Part shown: piece by piece, positions 26,494-34,721 of the stretch | Position numbering within the stretch: the stretch's first letter is position 1 | Layout of the letters: every line of letters begins with the position of its first letter | Source of the DNA: Bacteroidota bacterium | GTDB lineage: Bacteria > Bacteroidota > Bacteroidia > Bacteroidales > B18-G4 | Length of the DNA: 62,329 bases | Reading direction: 5' to 3' | Assembly: GCA_018831055.1 (NCBI GenBank) | Contig: JAHJRE010000193.1 | Coordinates: forward strand, 1-62,329 | The notes under the pieces: generated by a model | Database searches by the model: none | Seen by the model: the letters and a program-made list of their open reading frames with translations, nothing else | What the model was told of the DNA's origin: nothing | Position numbers and translations under genes: made by a program

Positions 26494-27162
26494 TTAAAAC
26501 TTGCCGAATTTCAGGGAGAACTTTCCTGAAAATCCATGCATAAGATCTTTATCGTAGTGTTCTATTCCCACGTTGGACGTCCAGCGGTAAGAACCACCAA
26601 TGGAAACCCTCATAAATTTGACCAGGTTCAGTTCCAGTTCGATGCCGGGTTCCACGATAAAGAATGCATCACCGTCTTCATACCTGCTATCCCAGCAGTC
26701 GTAGCAGTAATCATCATCACCATCCCAATCATTATCGCAATAGCAATTACTGCGGTAAGAGGCAACTCCTCCAGCTCCGATAAGAACAGGGAAGGTCACA
26801 TGAACCGGATAATGCGGGGCAATAATAGGTTCGATAAGTAAACCTCCGTAGCCTCCGGCAAGGTTATATTCCTCACCGTTCAGATAGGGTTCATCGCTGT
26901 ATTCGAAGTCGTTTACAATACCATAACCGGCGAGGCCAATGGTTACGTGGTGATCGATAATCCATCCTCCCCGGATACCGGCCAGCATAGCATCTTTGTT
27001 ATCGAGCCGGGTATAACCGAAAGAGAGTGCTCCATAACCACCGTGGGACATTTTTCCGTTTTTGTTGCCGAAAAGGGTTTGTATTTCGTCCTTCTCTTTA
27101 TCCTGAGCCATTCCCATCAGGCTTATGGATAAAATAGCCAACATTAATGTGATTTTTTTCAT
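26494..27162 (-). CDS. Outer-membrane beta-barrel-type protein with acidic Cys-rich loop (222 aa)
   Basis: Signal peptide 1-19 (ends GMAQ), then alternating short amphipathic strands rich in Gly and aromatic residues (GGYGALSFGYTRL, MLAGIRGGWIIDHHVTIGLAGYG, VSIGGSYRW), ending FSLKFGKF, with the C-terminal Phe expected of outer-membrane barrels. A conserved family name is not clear to me. Between two strands lies an unusual loop (about 137-160) with CYCDN and CYDCW separated by Asp-rich sequence: four cysteines and many acids in about 20 residues, suggesting metal binding or disulfides. It is the last gene of the ECF sigma operon and is followed by a strong terminator. Function unknown. Confidence 0.75.
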   Translation of the reverse strand: MKKITLMLAILSISLMGMAQDKEKDEIQTLFGNKNGKMSHGGYGALSFGYTRLDNKDAMLAGIRGGWIIDHHVTIGLAGYGIVNDFEYSDEPYLNGEEYNLAGGYGGLLIEPIIAPHYPVHVTFPVLIGAGGVASYRSNCYCDNDWDGDDDYCYDCWDSRYEDGDAFFIVEPGIELELNLVKFMRVSIGGSYRWTSNVGIEHYDKDLMHGFSGKFSLKFGKF

Positions 27163-27174
27163 TTTTGTAATCTA

Positions 27175-27684
27175 TTATTTAAGTACATATTTTATTGAAA
27201 ATCCGAAATCCCAAAGATTTACCCTGAACATCCGTTGGCCGAACAATTCAAAGTAGGGTTTATAATCGATGCCAAAAGTCACAGGTACGCTGAGAAACCG
27301 ATACTCAATCCCGAATTTGCCATCGGCACCCAAAACCATATTATGTTTCCAGTATCAATCGTTCCCGGATCCGTAAGCAGGGTGGTAGGGCCCGATTCTT
27401 TGTTTCCAGCGGACATACCCAACATGCAATCCGGCTCCGTAATAAACCCAGAAGTTAAGTCTGTATTTATTTTCCAGAGGTTTTTGTGCCAGATAAATAC
27501 CGGTCAGTTGTAACCCTTTGTTTCTCCGGGTAAGCAATCCTTCAAATCCATGATATCCTTCGAAGTAGTTAAAACAAATCCCTGTGCTTACACCCAGCCT
27601 CATTCCAACCGACATATTATCTTCCTGGGAAAAACCTGTTAAACAAACCAATATGAATATCCATATAAAAAGTATACTCCTCAT
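27175..27684 (-). pseudogene. Small outer-membrane protein gene interrupted by an in-frame TGA
   Basis: The first 109 codons from the ATG at 27684 encode a signal peptide (MRSILFIWIFILVCLTGFSQ) and barrel-like strands (VGMRLGVSTGI, FWVYYGAGLHVGYV). A TGA at 27355-27357 follows SGND, but the same frame stays open for 59 more codons to the TAA at 27175: YWKHNMVLGADG, then FGIEYRFLSVPVTFGIDY, ending FGFSIKYVLK. That is exactly the end expected of a small Bacteroidota outer-membrane protein. A single TGG-to-TGA change would explain it. It could be a recent nonsense mutation, a population variant or a sequence error. The intact protein would have 169 residues. Gene order and spacing (12 bases after the upstream gene) place it in the sigma operon. 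Confidence 0.75.
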
Positions 27685-27695
27685 ATCTGCTATAT

Positions 27696-28412
27696 TTAAG
27701 GTACATGAATAATGGTTCCTGAACCCGTTATGCTCGAATCCAATAGAGGATTACCTTTGTAAAAAACGGATCCGCTTCCGGATATGGAAACATTAAGATA
27801 ATTCACAGCATATAAATATATGTTTCCTGAACCGGAAATTTTAGCGTGACAATTCTCAGCAAACATATTATATGCCTGAATGTGTCCTGATCCCGATGTT
27901 CTGTAATATGCTTCATCGGAATAACCAACAATATTTGCATAACCGGATCCGGAAATATTTACGCTTAACTTATCTGTATTACAATATGCTTCTATGGTTC
28001 CTGACCCCAGGATATCGATATCAAGCAGAGGTGTATTCAAATTTCCTGTTTCTATCATCCCGGAACCCAGCAGGTCGATGTATTCTACCTGCGTTGTATG
28101 AACTGTAATTACAACCGGAACATTATAATCAATTTTATAACTGTTCTTTTCGCGGATAACCAGATCCTTCCCCGATACATAAGTGTCAATGTACCTTATC
28201 AGGTTTGATTCTGCATAAACCTCAACCATTTCAAGTGAATCCTGAATTATGGTAACGTTATAATCCATCTTCAGGATCAGGGTGTTAAAGTTTTGAATGA
28301 TCCTTGTTTCTGTGGTTGGATTGCCATTGCCTTCGATCAGCTTTTCCTTGTCGCAGGATATAAGAGAACTAACAGAAAAAGCAGCAAATAATACCCAAAG
28401 TGAATTTTTCAT
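27696..28412 (-). CDS. DUF2807 (GIN-domain) adhesin-like lipoprotein (238 aa)
   Basis: The N-terminus has a lipobox (SSLISC, lipidated Cys20), so it is anchored in a membrane. The rest is a right-handed repeat of about 20-residue turns marked by GSG: LLGSGMIETGN, ILGSGTIEAYC, ISGSGYANIVG, TSGSGHIQAYN, ISGSGNIYLYA, ISGSGSVFYKG, ITGSGTI. This matches the GIN domain (putative autotransporter-adhesin head). Its exact role is unknown. It follows the DUF4097-type gene by 123 bases in the ECF sigma operon, a frequent pairing in Bacteroidota. Confidence 0.88.
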   Translation of the reverse strand: MKNSLWVLFAAFSVSSLISCDKEKLIEGNGNPTTETRIIQNFNTLILKMDYNVTIIQDSLEMVEVYAESNLIRYIDTYVSGKDLVIREKNSYKIDYNVPVVITVHTTQVEYIDLLGSGMIETGNLNTPLLDIDILGSGTIEAYCNTDKLSVNISGSGYANIVGYSDEAYYRTSGSGHIQAYNMFAENCHAKISGSGNIYLYAVNYLNVSISGSGSVFYKGNPLLDSSITGSGTIIHVP

Positions 28413-28535
28413 ACTTAATAAGATTTTAGTAAACCTACCTGGCTTTATGATGAATTCTCATCAAGCCTTTGGAATTTGTCTTCAGAAATTAGTGACAAAA
28501 GATTTTCAGGATGGTCGCATTTTTTCTAAAAAAAC

Positions 28536-29648
28536 TTATTTCAGAGAAAAGGAAAGGTGCCCCGACTGAGTTGTTATATTAATACGGGATGGATCTCGTT
28601 GAATTTCTCCTATTGATCCATAAGTGATTAAAGTGCCGGATCCGGGATCTTTACTTTCCGTTTTAATTTTATCAAATGTAGGAGGCATGCTTATATCTGT
28701 CCTGTCATCATGGCTGATTTCAAGATTTAATCCCATATTAGCAGGGAGAGTCATAAAAATGTCTGTATATGTTGAATTAATACCTGCAAATCTGAATCCT
28801 TCGGCAAGTGATTCTATTCTTATCTCCCCGTATTCAGTCTTGAGGGTAATATTTCTTTCAAGTTTATCAATTGTGGTATAGCTAAAGCTTGTTTCGCCGA
28901 AAATCTTTGATGCTTTACCAATATTTACCTTATCTCTGCGTGATTCAAGGTGTAATTCGTTGATACTTTCAATATTGATGGTTGCTGATTTCCCTGAAAC
29001 TTTAAGATTTTCCGATTGCTCAACATTGATTTCAGAGTAATTCACCTGCAAAGTGCCGGATTGGATACTGTGAATATTGCCTCGTCCAAATTCAAGGGTA
29101 ATGTTGGTTATTCCAGTAAAATCATGTGCTTTAATATCTCCGTTGGATATATTTATTTCAGCTTTGCCGTTATGATCGGTACAATATATGTTTCCGAATT
29201 TATTGCTGATCTTGATAGGATTTTTGTCGGGCAAATAAACAATATAATCGATTTCCGCCTTATTTCCTCCACTGAAGATCATGTTGGTGATATCGGATAA
29301 TTCGGTCCAGAAGCTGTTTCGCTTATTGGTAAAAACTGTTTGCGCAATTACATAATATGATGTGGAAGTAAATTCAAAATCAATATATTCATAGATCTTG
29401 TCCACTTTGGATTCTTTGTTTGCTTTTACTTTCAGGTCGATCTCGAATCGAACGGAATCTTTTTCCCAGGGAATCACATGGATGGTTCCATATTTATTGT
29501 TAATCTGTATTTCAGTCATACCTGTAACCTCAAACGAGCGTGAGATATGCTTGTTTTTTTCATAGGTCTGGCCAATGGTAAGAAATGTTGAAAAGATTCC
29601 AATGGCCATTATCCCCAATATCTTTCTATAATCTGATTTTCTTTTCAT
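28536..29648 (-). CDS. DUF4097-type adhesin-like exported protein (370 aa)
   Basis: A hydrophobic N-terminal export signal (about 10-27, ends TIGQ) is followed by a beta-helical repeat region of the DUF4097 kind: NKYGTIHVIPWEKDSV, SNKFGNIYCTDHNG, SNGDIKAHDFTG, LEFGRGNIHSIQ, TEYGEIRIESLAEG, GHLSFSL. It is probably periplasmic or surface-attached. It overlaps the anti-sigma gene by 23 bases, so it belongs to the same transcript and is a likely target or partner of the sigma system. Function is not established for the family. Confidence 0.82.
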   Translation of the reverse strand: MKRKSDYRKILGIMAIGIFSTFLTIGQTYEKNKHISRSFEVTGMTEIQINNKYGTIHVIPWEKDSVRFEIDLKVKANKESKVDKIYEYIDFEFTSTSYYVIAQTVFTNKRNSFWTELSDITNMIFSGGNKAEIDYIVYLPDKNPIKISNKFGNIYCTDHNGKAEINISNGDIKAHDFTGITNITLEFGRGNIHSIQSGTLQVNYSEINVEQSENLKVSGKSATINIESINELHLESRRDKVNIGKASKIFGETSFSYTTIDKLERNITLKTEYGEIRIESLAEGFRFAGINSTYTDIFMTLPANMGLNLEISHDDRTDISMPPTFDKIKTESKDPGSGTLITYGSIGEIQRDPSRINITTQSGHLSFSLK

Positions 29649-30171
29649 CGCTGTAGGTATTGGATTTTTTCAATTGTTGAAGCACTTCCTCGAGTATCAT
29701 GAGTTTCATCCTGTAATTCTGGATCATAGCTTCAATCACTTCTTCTGCGGATACATTATCGTTAAGGTCTTCTTTTAATTGCTTGTAAATGCTATCAAGA
29801 TTTTCCATTTCTTCTTTAATATCTTTCTGTAATTCGGGATTATTTCCGGCAAGCAGGAAAATCTGTGATTCGGTTGCCTGGATTTGAGCAGTATAATAAG
29901 CTTCAGCTTCAGTAAGTATCTCTAGTTCTTCCGATTGCTCTGAAATAGCATAATTACTATTGTTTTGTCGGTAGCTCATATAATCGTGGAAAAAATAGCT
30001 GCCAATAAATATCACTATTGCGGCAGCAACTTTCAAGGCCACGCTCAACCACCGGATATTGTTTTGGGTTTCATCCCGAAGGGTAACACCCTTCCATATC
30101 CGTGGATCCGGATCAAGATCATTGAATTGATCTCTGTTTTGTCTGATGAAATTTTCCAGTTGGTCGCTCAT
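29626..30171 (-). CDS. Probable anti-sigma factor, single transmembrane segment (181 aa)
   Basis: A short cytoplasmic N-terminus (1-40) carries PDPRIW (Pro21 to Trp26), then one transmembrane helix (about 45-64, LKVAAAIVIFIGSYFFHDYM) and a periplasmic coiled-coil-like region rich in Glu, Gln and Leu (about 75-175). It starts one base after the ECF sigma gene stops. Position, size and topology fit an anti-sigma factor. The P-x-x-x-[VI]-W motif also occurs before the transmembrane segments of the proteins at 37212 and 40825, next to two other sigma genes. No zinc-binding HxxxCxxC motif is present, so it is not of the classical ZAS type. Confidence 0.75.
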   Translation of the reverse strand: MSDQLENFIRQNRDQFNDLDPDPRIWKGVTLRDETQNNIRWLSVALKVAAAIVIFIGSYFFHDYMSYRQNNSNYAISEQSEELEILTEAEAYYTAQIQATESQIFLLAGNNPELQKDIKEEMENLDSIYKQLKEDLNDNVSAEEVIEAMIQNYRMKLMILEEVLQQLKKSNTYSDEKKIRL

Positions 30172-30172
30172 G

Positions 30173-30739
30173 TTACTGATTATTAAGAATTTCTTTAATT
30201 CTGCGTTTAGCTCTCATATATTGTGATTTGGAATTGGATACGCTGATATTCAGGATTTCGGATATTTCCTGATGATCATATCCTTCCAGAAGATAAAGGG
30301 AGAAAATCATTTTAGCCCCGTCGGGAAGTTCTTCCATGGCTTTTTTAATATTTTCAACCGTCAGTTTGGTTTGATAATCATCGGGTTGTTCTTCTTCTTC
30401 CTGATCGAAATAACTCATATCTTCAAAAAAGCTCAGGTTGGCTTTACGCCGGTTTATTTCATTCAGGCATTTATTGATAACGATCCTTTTCAACCAGCTT
30501 CCGAAGCTGGATTCATAGCGGAAACTGTCAAGGTTGCGGAAAGCATCGGAAAAAGATTCCTGAAGCATATCCTCTGCCTCCTCGCGGTTGTTCATCATCC
30601 TGACGCACAAATTGTACATGGCTTTGGAATAAAGCTGGTACAACTGGTACTGGGCTCCAGGATTTCCCTTTCTGCTCTTATCAATTAATTCCCGATGAAG
30701 TTCCACCCTTCGATCCGCTGTGTTTAATGATTCATTCAA
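30173..30739 (-). CDS. ECF-type RNA polymerase sigma factor (188 aa)
   Basis: Sigma-70 region 2 is at about 25-95 (LYSKAMYNLCVRMMNNREEAEDMLQ, then SFSDAFRNLDSF) and region 4 at about 125-180 (LPDGAKMIFSLYLLEGYDHQEI, then SEILNISVSNSKSQYMRAKR). The length is normal for ECF factors. It is first in a run with an anti-sigma gene, two adhesin-like proteins and two outer-membrane proteins down to the terminator at 26440. This suggests a cell-envelope response regulon, probably autoregulated. It diverges from tryptophanase across a 295-base gap. Confidence 0.93.
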   Translation of the reverse strand: MNESLNTADRRVELHRELIDKSRKGNPGAQYQLYQLYSKAMYNLCVRMMNNREEAEDMLQESFSDAFRNLDSFRYESSFGSWLKRIVINKCLNEINRRKANLSFFEDMSYFDQEEEEQPDDYQTKLTVENIKKAMEELPDGAKMIFSLYLLEGYDHQEISEILNISVSNSKSQYMRAKRRIKEILNNQ

Positions 30740-30786
30740 TTACAGTGTCAAAAAAAAATCACATTGGTTGCAAATTAAGTAATTTA

Positions 30787-30815
30787 TAGGAATCATTTAT
30801 TTGTAGGAATTATTT
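30787..30815. repeat. Direct repeat in the sigma-tnaA divergent gap
   Basis: TAGGAATCATTT (30787-30798) and TAGGAATTATTT (30804-30815) differ at one base and are 17 bases apart. Between divergent genes, such a pair may be a regulator site; no regulator is identified. Confidence 0.35.
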
Positions 30816-30847
30816 CCTGATTATCCTTGCAGTATTTAATGATTTTT

Positions 30848-30877
30848 TTTGGTAATGTTGTTTTTTTTATAAATTTG
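30848..30877 (+). promoter_or_regulatory. Predicted promoter of the tryptophanase operon
   Basis: TTTG at 30848-30851 and TAAATTTG at 30870-30877 with 18 bases between them: both Bacteroidota elements match at close to the normal spacing. Transcription would start near 30884 and leave a leader of about 150 bases before tnaA. Confidence 0.65.
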
Positions 30878-30896
30878 ACGCATTACGGACAGGGTT

Positions 30897-30980
30897 ATGA
30901 ATAATTCGATTTCTTGCAGTATATCCAGGAAGATGTTGTTCCTCAATATTAAGAACCGCGACGAGTATCTTCATTTTTGA
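30897..30980 (+). CDS. Possible 27-residue leader peptide upstream of tnaA
   Basis: Short frame in the tnaA leader, from ATG 30897 to TGA 30980, preceded by a weak CAGGG. In E. coli the tnaA leader peptide TnaC senses tryptophan through a key Trp and terminal Pro. This peptide (starts MNNSISCSIS, ends EYLHF) has neither, so it is not a TnaC homologue. It may be a chance frame; position inside the leader is the only support. Confidence 0.25.
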   Translation: MNNSISCSISRKMLFLNIKNRDEYLHF

Positions 30981-31034
30981 TTCTAAGTAACCTGGTCATT
31001 TAACCTGATTTAATTACATTTATTTTTTGTTTTT

Positions 31035-32414
31035 ATGGAATTACCATTTGCAGAATCATACAAGATGAAGATGGTGGAAGCGATCCGGAAAAGCACTCCT
31101 GAAGAGCGCCGTACATGGATACAGTCTGCCAAATATAATTTGTTCAATTTAAAGAGCGAACAGGTTTTCATTGATTTACTTACCGATTCAGGCACCGGTG
31201 CCATGAGCGACAGGCAGTGGTCGGAAATGATGCTCGGGGATGAAAGTTATGCCGGGGCTTCTTCCTTTTATAAGATGAAGAATGCGATTTCAGATATTTT
31301 CGGATTTGAATACTTTTTGCCAACCCATCAGGGAAGGGCTGCCGAAAATGTATTGTTCTCAGTCATGATCCACGAAGGCGACCTGGTTCCTGGAAATGCT
31401 CATTTTGACACAACCAAAGGGCATATTGAATTCAGAAAAGCCAGTGCCCTTGACTGTACCATAAAAGAAGCATACGACACAACTCTTGATCATCCTTTTA
31501 AAGGCAATGTTGACCTGGATAAGCTTGAGAGTGTTCTGAAGAGCAACCCTCGTGAACGGATCCCGATGGTCATAGTTACCATTACCTGTAATTCAGCCGG
31601 GGGGCAACCTGTTTCTATGGAAAACCTGAGGGCCGTAAAATCCCTTGCCGATCGCTATGGCGTTCCGGTGTTTTTCGACTCGGCCCGTTTTGCAGAAAAT
31701 GCCTACTTCATAAAAATGAGGGAGAAGGCATACTGCGATATGTCAATTCGTGAAATCGTAAGAGAAATGTTTTCCTATGCCGACGGTATGACCATGTCGA
31801 GTAAGAAAGATGCCATTGTAAACATGGGTGGGTTTATCGGATTCCGCGATGAAGAGCTATACAGGAAATCATCTGTGTTTAATATTATGTTTGAAGGCTT
31901 TGTCACTTATGGGGGTATGTCGGGAAGGGATATGAATGCGCTTGCCCAGGGATTGTATGAAGGTACGGAATTTGAATATCTGGATACCCGGGTCCGTCAG
32001 GTAGGGTTTTTAGGTCAGAAGCTACAGGAGTATGGCATACCTACACAGTATCCATTTGGAGGTCACGCAATCTTTGTGGATGCCAAAAGGTTCCTTCCTC
32101 ATGTTCCCAAAGAAGAATTTATTGCCCAAACGCTTGCCATTGAACTGTACCTGGAAGGAGGGGTCCGTGGTGTTGAAATCGGTGCATTGCTGGCTGATCG
32201 TGACCCTATTACCAGGGAAAACCGTTTTCCGGCTCTTGAACTCATGAGGCTTACAATACCCAGAAGGGTTTATACCAACAATCATATGGACTATGTTGCT
32301 GTTGCCCTTAAAAATGTTTTTGACCGGAGGGATAGTATTAAACACGGATTACGCATTGTCAGAGAGGCACCCATCATGAGACATTTTACGGTGGAACTTG
32401 AGCGGATCAAATGA
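31035..32414 (+). CDS. tnaA: Tryptophanase (459 aa)
   Basis: PLP enzyme splitting L-tryptophan into indole, pyruvate and ammonia. The sequence is very close to Bacteroidales tryptophanases (MELPFAESYK, LTDSGTGAMSDRQW, LGDESYAGASSF, PTHQGRAAENVLFS). The PLP lysine is Lys258 in SSKKDAIVNMGG. Tyrosine phenol-lyase is the main alternative, but the residues that separate the two favour tryptophanase: VEIGALL where tyrosine phenol-lyase has its substrate-binding Arg (ERG), and RHFTVEL where it has RFFTA. It heads a plus-strand operon (tnaA, MFS, GAF/Msr, MntP-like, queD) with gaps of 17 bases or fewer. Supplying pyruvate and ammonia fits an amino-acid-fermenting lifestyle. Confidence 0.96.
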   Translation: MELPFAESYKMKMVEAIRKSTPEERRTWIQSAKYNLFNLKSEQVFIDLLTDSGTGAMSDRQWSEMMLGDESYAGASSFYKMKNAISDIFGFEYFLPTHQGRAAENVLFSVMIHEGDLVPGNAHFDTTKGHIEFRKASALDCTIKEAYDTTLDHPFKGNVDLDKLESVLKSNPRERIPMVIVTITCNSAGGQPVSMENLRAVKSLADRYGVPVFFDSARFAENAYFIKMREKAYCDMSIREIVREMFSYADGMTMSSKKDAIVNMGGFIGFRDEELYRKSSVFNIMFEGFVTYGGMSGRDMNALAQGLYEGTEFEYLDTRVRQVGFLGQKLQEYGIPTQYPFGGHAIFVDAKRFLPHVPKEEFIAQTLAIELYLEGGVRGVEIGALLADRDPITRENRFPALELMRLTIPRRVYTNNHMDYVAVALKNVFDRRDSIKHGLRIVREAPIMRHFTVELERIK

Positions 32415-32431
32415 TTCGTATTTTTGCATAA

Positions 32432-33679
32432 ATGCAAACGATATTCAGAAAGGATATCCAGTATTATAAGTTTTGTCTTTATGGATTCTTTAAAAACCTA
32501 AGGTTTTTTGAAGCGTTTCTTGTTTTATTCTTCCTGGAAAAAGGATTGAGTTTTTTTGAGATAGGCCTTTTATATTCCCTCAGGGAGATCACTATATATA
32601 TTTTTGAAATTCCTACCGGCATCATTGCCGATTCATTCGGACGCAGGAAAACCATGCTGCTTGCATTTGTTTTTTATATACTGTCCTTTTTCGTTTTTTT
32701 CCTGTCCGGTTTTTTTGAGGCTTTTGTTGTTGCTATTGTTTTTTATTCGCTGGGAGATGCTTTCAGGACAGGCAATCATAAGGCAATGGTCATAGAATAC
32801 CTTTCATTTAAAGGCTGGTTGCAGGATAAGGTACATTATTATGGGAATACCAGATCTTGGTCACAAATGGGTTCGGCACTTTCTGCCATTACAGGTGGCT
32901 TTATCGTATTCTATACAGGCAGCTTCAGGTATATTTTTCTTTTTTCGATAATACCTTATATTTTGGATCTCATTCTGGTAATAACATACCCCAGGATTTT
33001 AGATGGTGATATTCAAAAGTTTAATAAGCGATTAGTAAAGAAAGAATTCCAAAAATTATTCAGGCATTATAGAAACTCCCTGGTTAAAGCGACAGTGCTA
33101 AAAGCTGTTTTTAACCTTTCTGTTTTTAGTGGGTATTATAAAGCTGTTAAGGACTACCTGCAACCCCTTGTGAAAACATATGCTATCTCCGTTCCTTTGT
33201 TGCTTACACTGACGATTGAACAACGCTCATCCCTTTTGGTGGGATTCGTATTTTTTATAATTTTCCTTTTAAGTTCATTTGCATCAAGGATCTCTGGCCG
33301 GGTTTCAACATGGTTCGATAACCTGGCCATACCTTTGAATTTGACCCTGATTATTGGGTTCTTTGCCGGTATATTGAGTGGGATATTTTTTAATATGGGT
33401 TTTTTTCTGGTTTCAATTGTGTTATTTGTGGTGATTTATATGATTGAAAATCTGAGAAAACCCATTGGAGTCGCCTTTATCAGTGAAGCTGTTGATAAGC
33501 GTATTATGGCCTCTGCCATTTCTACCGATAGCCTTTTGCAATCTATCCTGGCTGCTATTATTGCTCCGGTAATAGGTCTCCTGGCAGATCATCTTGGTGT
33601 TGGTTATGGTATTGTTATAATAACGGTGATTTTGGCAATTAGCTTACCTTTGTATTTTGCAATACATACTCGAAAATGA
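32432..33679 (+). CDS. MFS transporter (415 aa)
   Basis: Major facilitator with about 12 hydrophobic segments. The loop 2-3 signature is present as GIIADSFGRRK, and a charged central loop (about 185-215) separates the halves. Substrate is not readable from sequence. Its position 17 bases after tnaA makes tryptophan or indole transport possible, but the close Bacteroidales partner of tnaA is often an unrelated carrier, so this is only a guess. It overlaps the next gene by four bases (ATGA). Confidence 0.85.
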   Translation: MQTIFRKDIQYYKFCLYGFFKNLRFFEAFLVLFFLEKGLSFFEIGLLYSLREITIYIFEIPTGIIADSFGRRKTMLLAFVFYILSFFVFFLSGFFEAFVVAIVFYSLGDAFRTGNHKAMVIEYLSFKGWLQDKVHYYGNTRSWSQMGSALSAITGGFIVFYTGSFRYIFLFSIIPYILDLILVITYPRILDGDIQKFNKRLVKKEFQKLFRHYRNSLVKATVLKAVFNLSVFSGYYKAVKDYLQPLVKTYAISVPLLLTLTIEQRSSLLVGFVFFIIFLLSSFASRISGRVSTWFDNLAIPLNLTLIIGFFAGILSGIFFNMGFFLVSIVLFVVIYMIENLRKPIGVAFISEAVDKRIMASAISTDSLLQSILAAIIAPVIGLLADHLGVGYGIVIITVILAISLPLYFAIHTRK

Positions 33680-34146
33680 CATTAGACAGCAATAAGAGAA
33701 ATAGCCGTTATGAAAGGATTTTTCAACAGATAAATGCATTGATCAAGGATCAATCATGGCCGGTAGCCATTATGGCCACCATAGCGGCGGTGCTTCATCA
33801 TAAGTTCGATTATTATTTCTGGACGGGATTCTATCTGCTTACAGAAGGGGAACTTATAGTAGGTCCCTATCAGGGGCCCGTCGCATGCATTAAACTTAAA
33901 AAACATAGTGGTGTATGCTGGGCTGGAATAAATCGAGGTGAAACCATTATTGTACCGGATGTTCATCAATTTCCAGGACATATTGCCTGCGACTCAAGGT
34001 CGAATTCGGAAATTGTGGTTCCTTTGAGAAATAAATCCGGAGTTATAAGCGGAGTCCTGGATGTCGACAGCAAGAGCCTTGATGCATTCAATGAAATCGA
34101 TGCCTTTTGGCTGGAAAAGATTACCGGTTTGATTAACACTCAATAA
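33676..34146 (+). CDS. msrC: GAF-domain free methionine-(R)-sulfoxide reductase (156 aa)
   Basis: Reduces free methionine-R-sulfoxide in the cytoplasm. GPYQGPVACIKL, SGVCW, VVP-like TIIVPDVHQFPGHIACDSRSNSEIVVPL (read as two motifs) and GVLDVDS are family hallmarks. All three redox cysteines are kept: VACIKL, GVCW and HIACDS. The usual GVCG is GVCW here, one change next to a catalytic Cys. The length is normal. It is translationally coupled to the MFS gene. Confidence 0.88.
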   Translation: MTLDSNKRNSRYERIFQQINALIKDQSWPVAIMATIAAVLHHKFDYYFWTGFYLLTEGELIVGPYQGPVACIKLKKHSGVCWAGINRGETIIVPDVHQFPGHIACDSRSNSEIVVPLRNKSGVISGVLDVDSKSLDAFNEIDAFWLEKITGLINTQ

Positions 34147-34155
34147 GAAATTACC

Positions 34156-34719
34156 ATGCTTGCCCTCAGGATTATTCTTATTACTGCTTCCTTGACGTTA
34201 TTATGCTTTTCGGTAGCGATGAAAATGGGCTTTTTCAGGTGTCAGTCTTATAAGGAGGCCATCAGATCATCTTTGTCATTAACGGTTTTCATGACAGGTT
34301 TGTTTACACTTGGATGGCTGATCAGTTACTCTATGCATTCATGGCTGGAAGGGTTTAAACAGGTTCCAGGCCTGGTGATCTTGTTTTTGCTAGGATTAAA
34401 AACCATTTACTTTTCCAGGATAAGAAAGGAAGATCCCACATTATTTGACACCGGTATGAGGGGGGTGTTACTGGCTGTTTCATTTGCTGCCGGATTAAAC
34501 GGACTAATCGCCGGACTTGCTTTACCTATAATAGGAGTTGGGTTATTTCCCCTTGTTGCTTTGATCCCGGGTACCGTTTTCTTATTATCGATTTCAGGGG
34601 TGTACTTTGGTAAAATGAGAGGCAATTTGAAATTGGCTCAATGGATGGAGTTTTCAGGAGGTTTTCTTCTTATCGTTTTAGTAGCGCTTGAAATATTTTA
34701 TACAATTAAAGCTGTTTAA
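34156..34719 (+). CDS. Divergent MntP/DUF204-like membrane protein (187 aa)
   Basis: Six predicted transmembrane helices in two similar halves, with GFLLIVLVALEIFY at the end, as in the MntP manganese efflux family. The two signature Asp residues of MntP (in SMDAFA and SIDALA type motifs) are absent: the matching positions read CFSVAMKMG and AGLNGLIAG. Manganese transport is therefore doubtful, and the protein may have another substrate or function. It lies nine bases after the Msr gene. Confidence 0.6.
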   Translation: MLALRIILITASLTLLCFSVAMKMGFFRCQSYKEAIRSSLSLTVFMTGLFTLGWLISYSMHSWLEGFKQVPGLVILFLLGLKTIYFSRIRKEDPTLFDTGMRGVLLAVSFAAGLNGLIAGLALPIIGVGLFPLVALIPGTVFLLSISGVYFGKMRGNLKLAQWMEFSGGFLLIVLVALEIFYTIKAV

Positions 34720-34721
34720 AT

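Noticed and set aside
30897-30980. TnaC homologue before tnaA
   Set aside because: The 27-residue frame has no Trp and no Pro, both needed by the E. coli mechanism; kept only as a weak leader candidate.
31035-32414. Tyrosine phenol-lyase instead of tryptophanase
   Set aside because: Specificity sites read VEIGALL and RHFTVEL, the tryptophanase pattern, not ERG and RFFTA.
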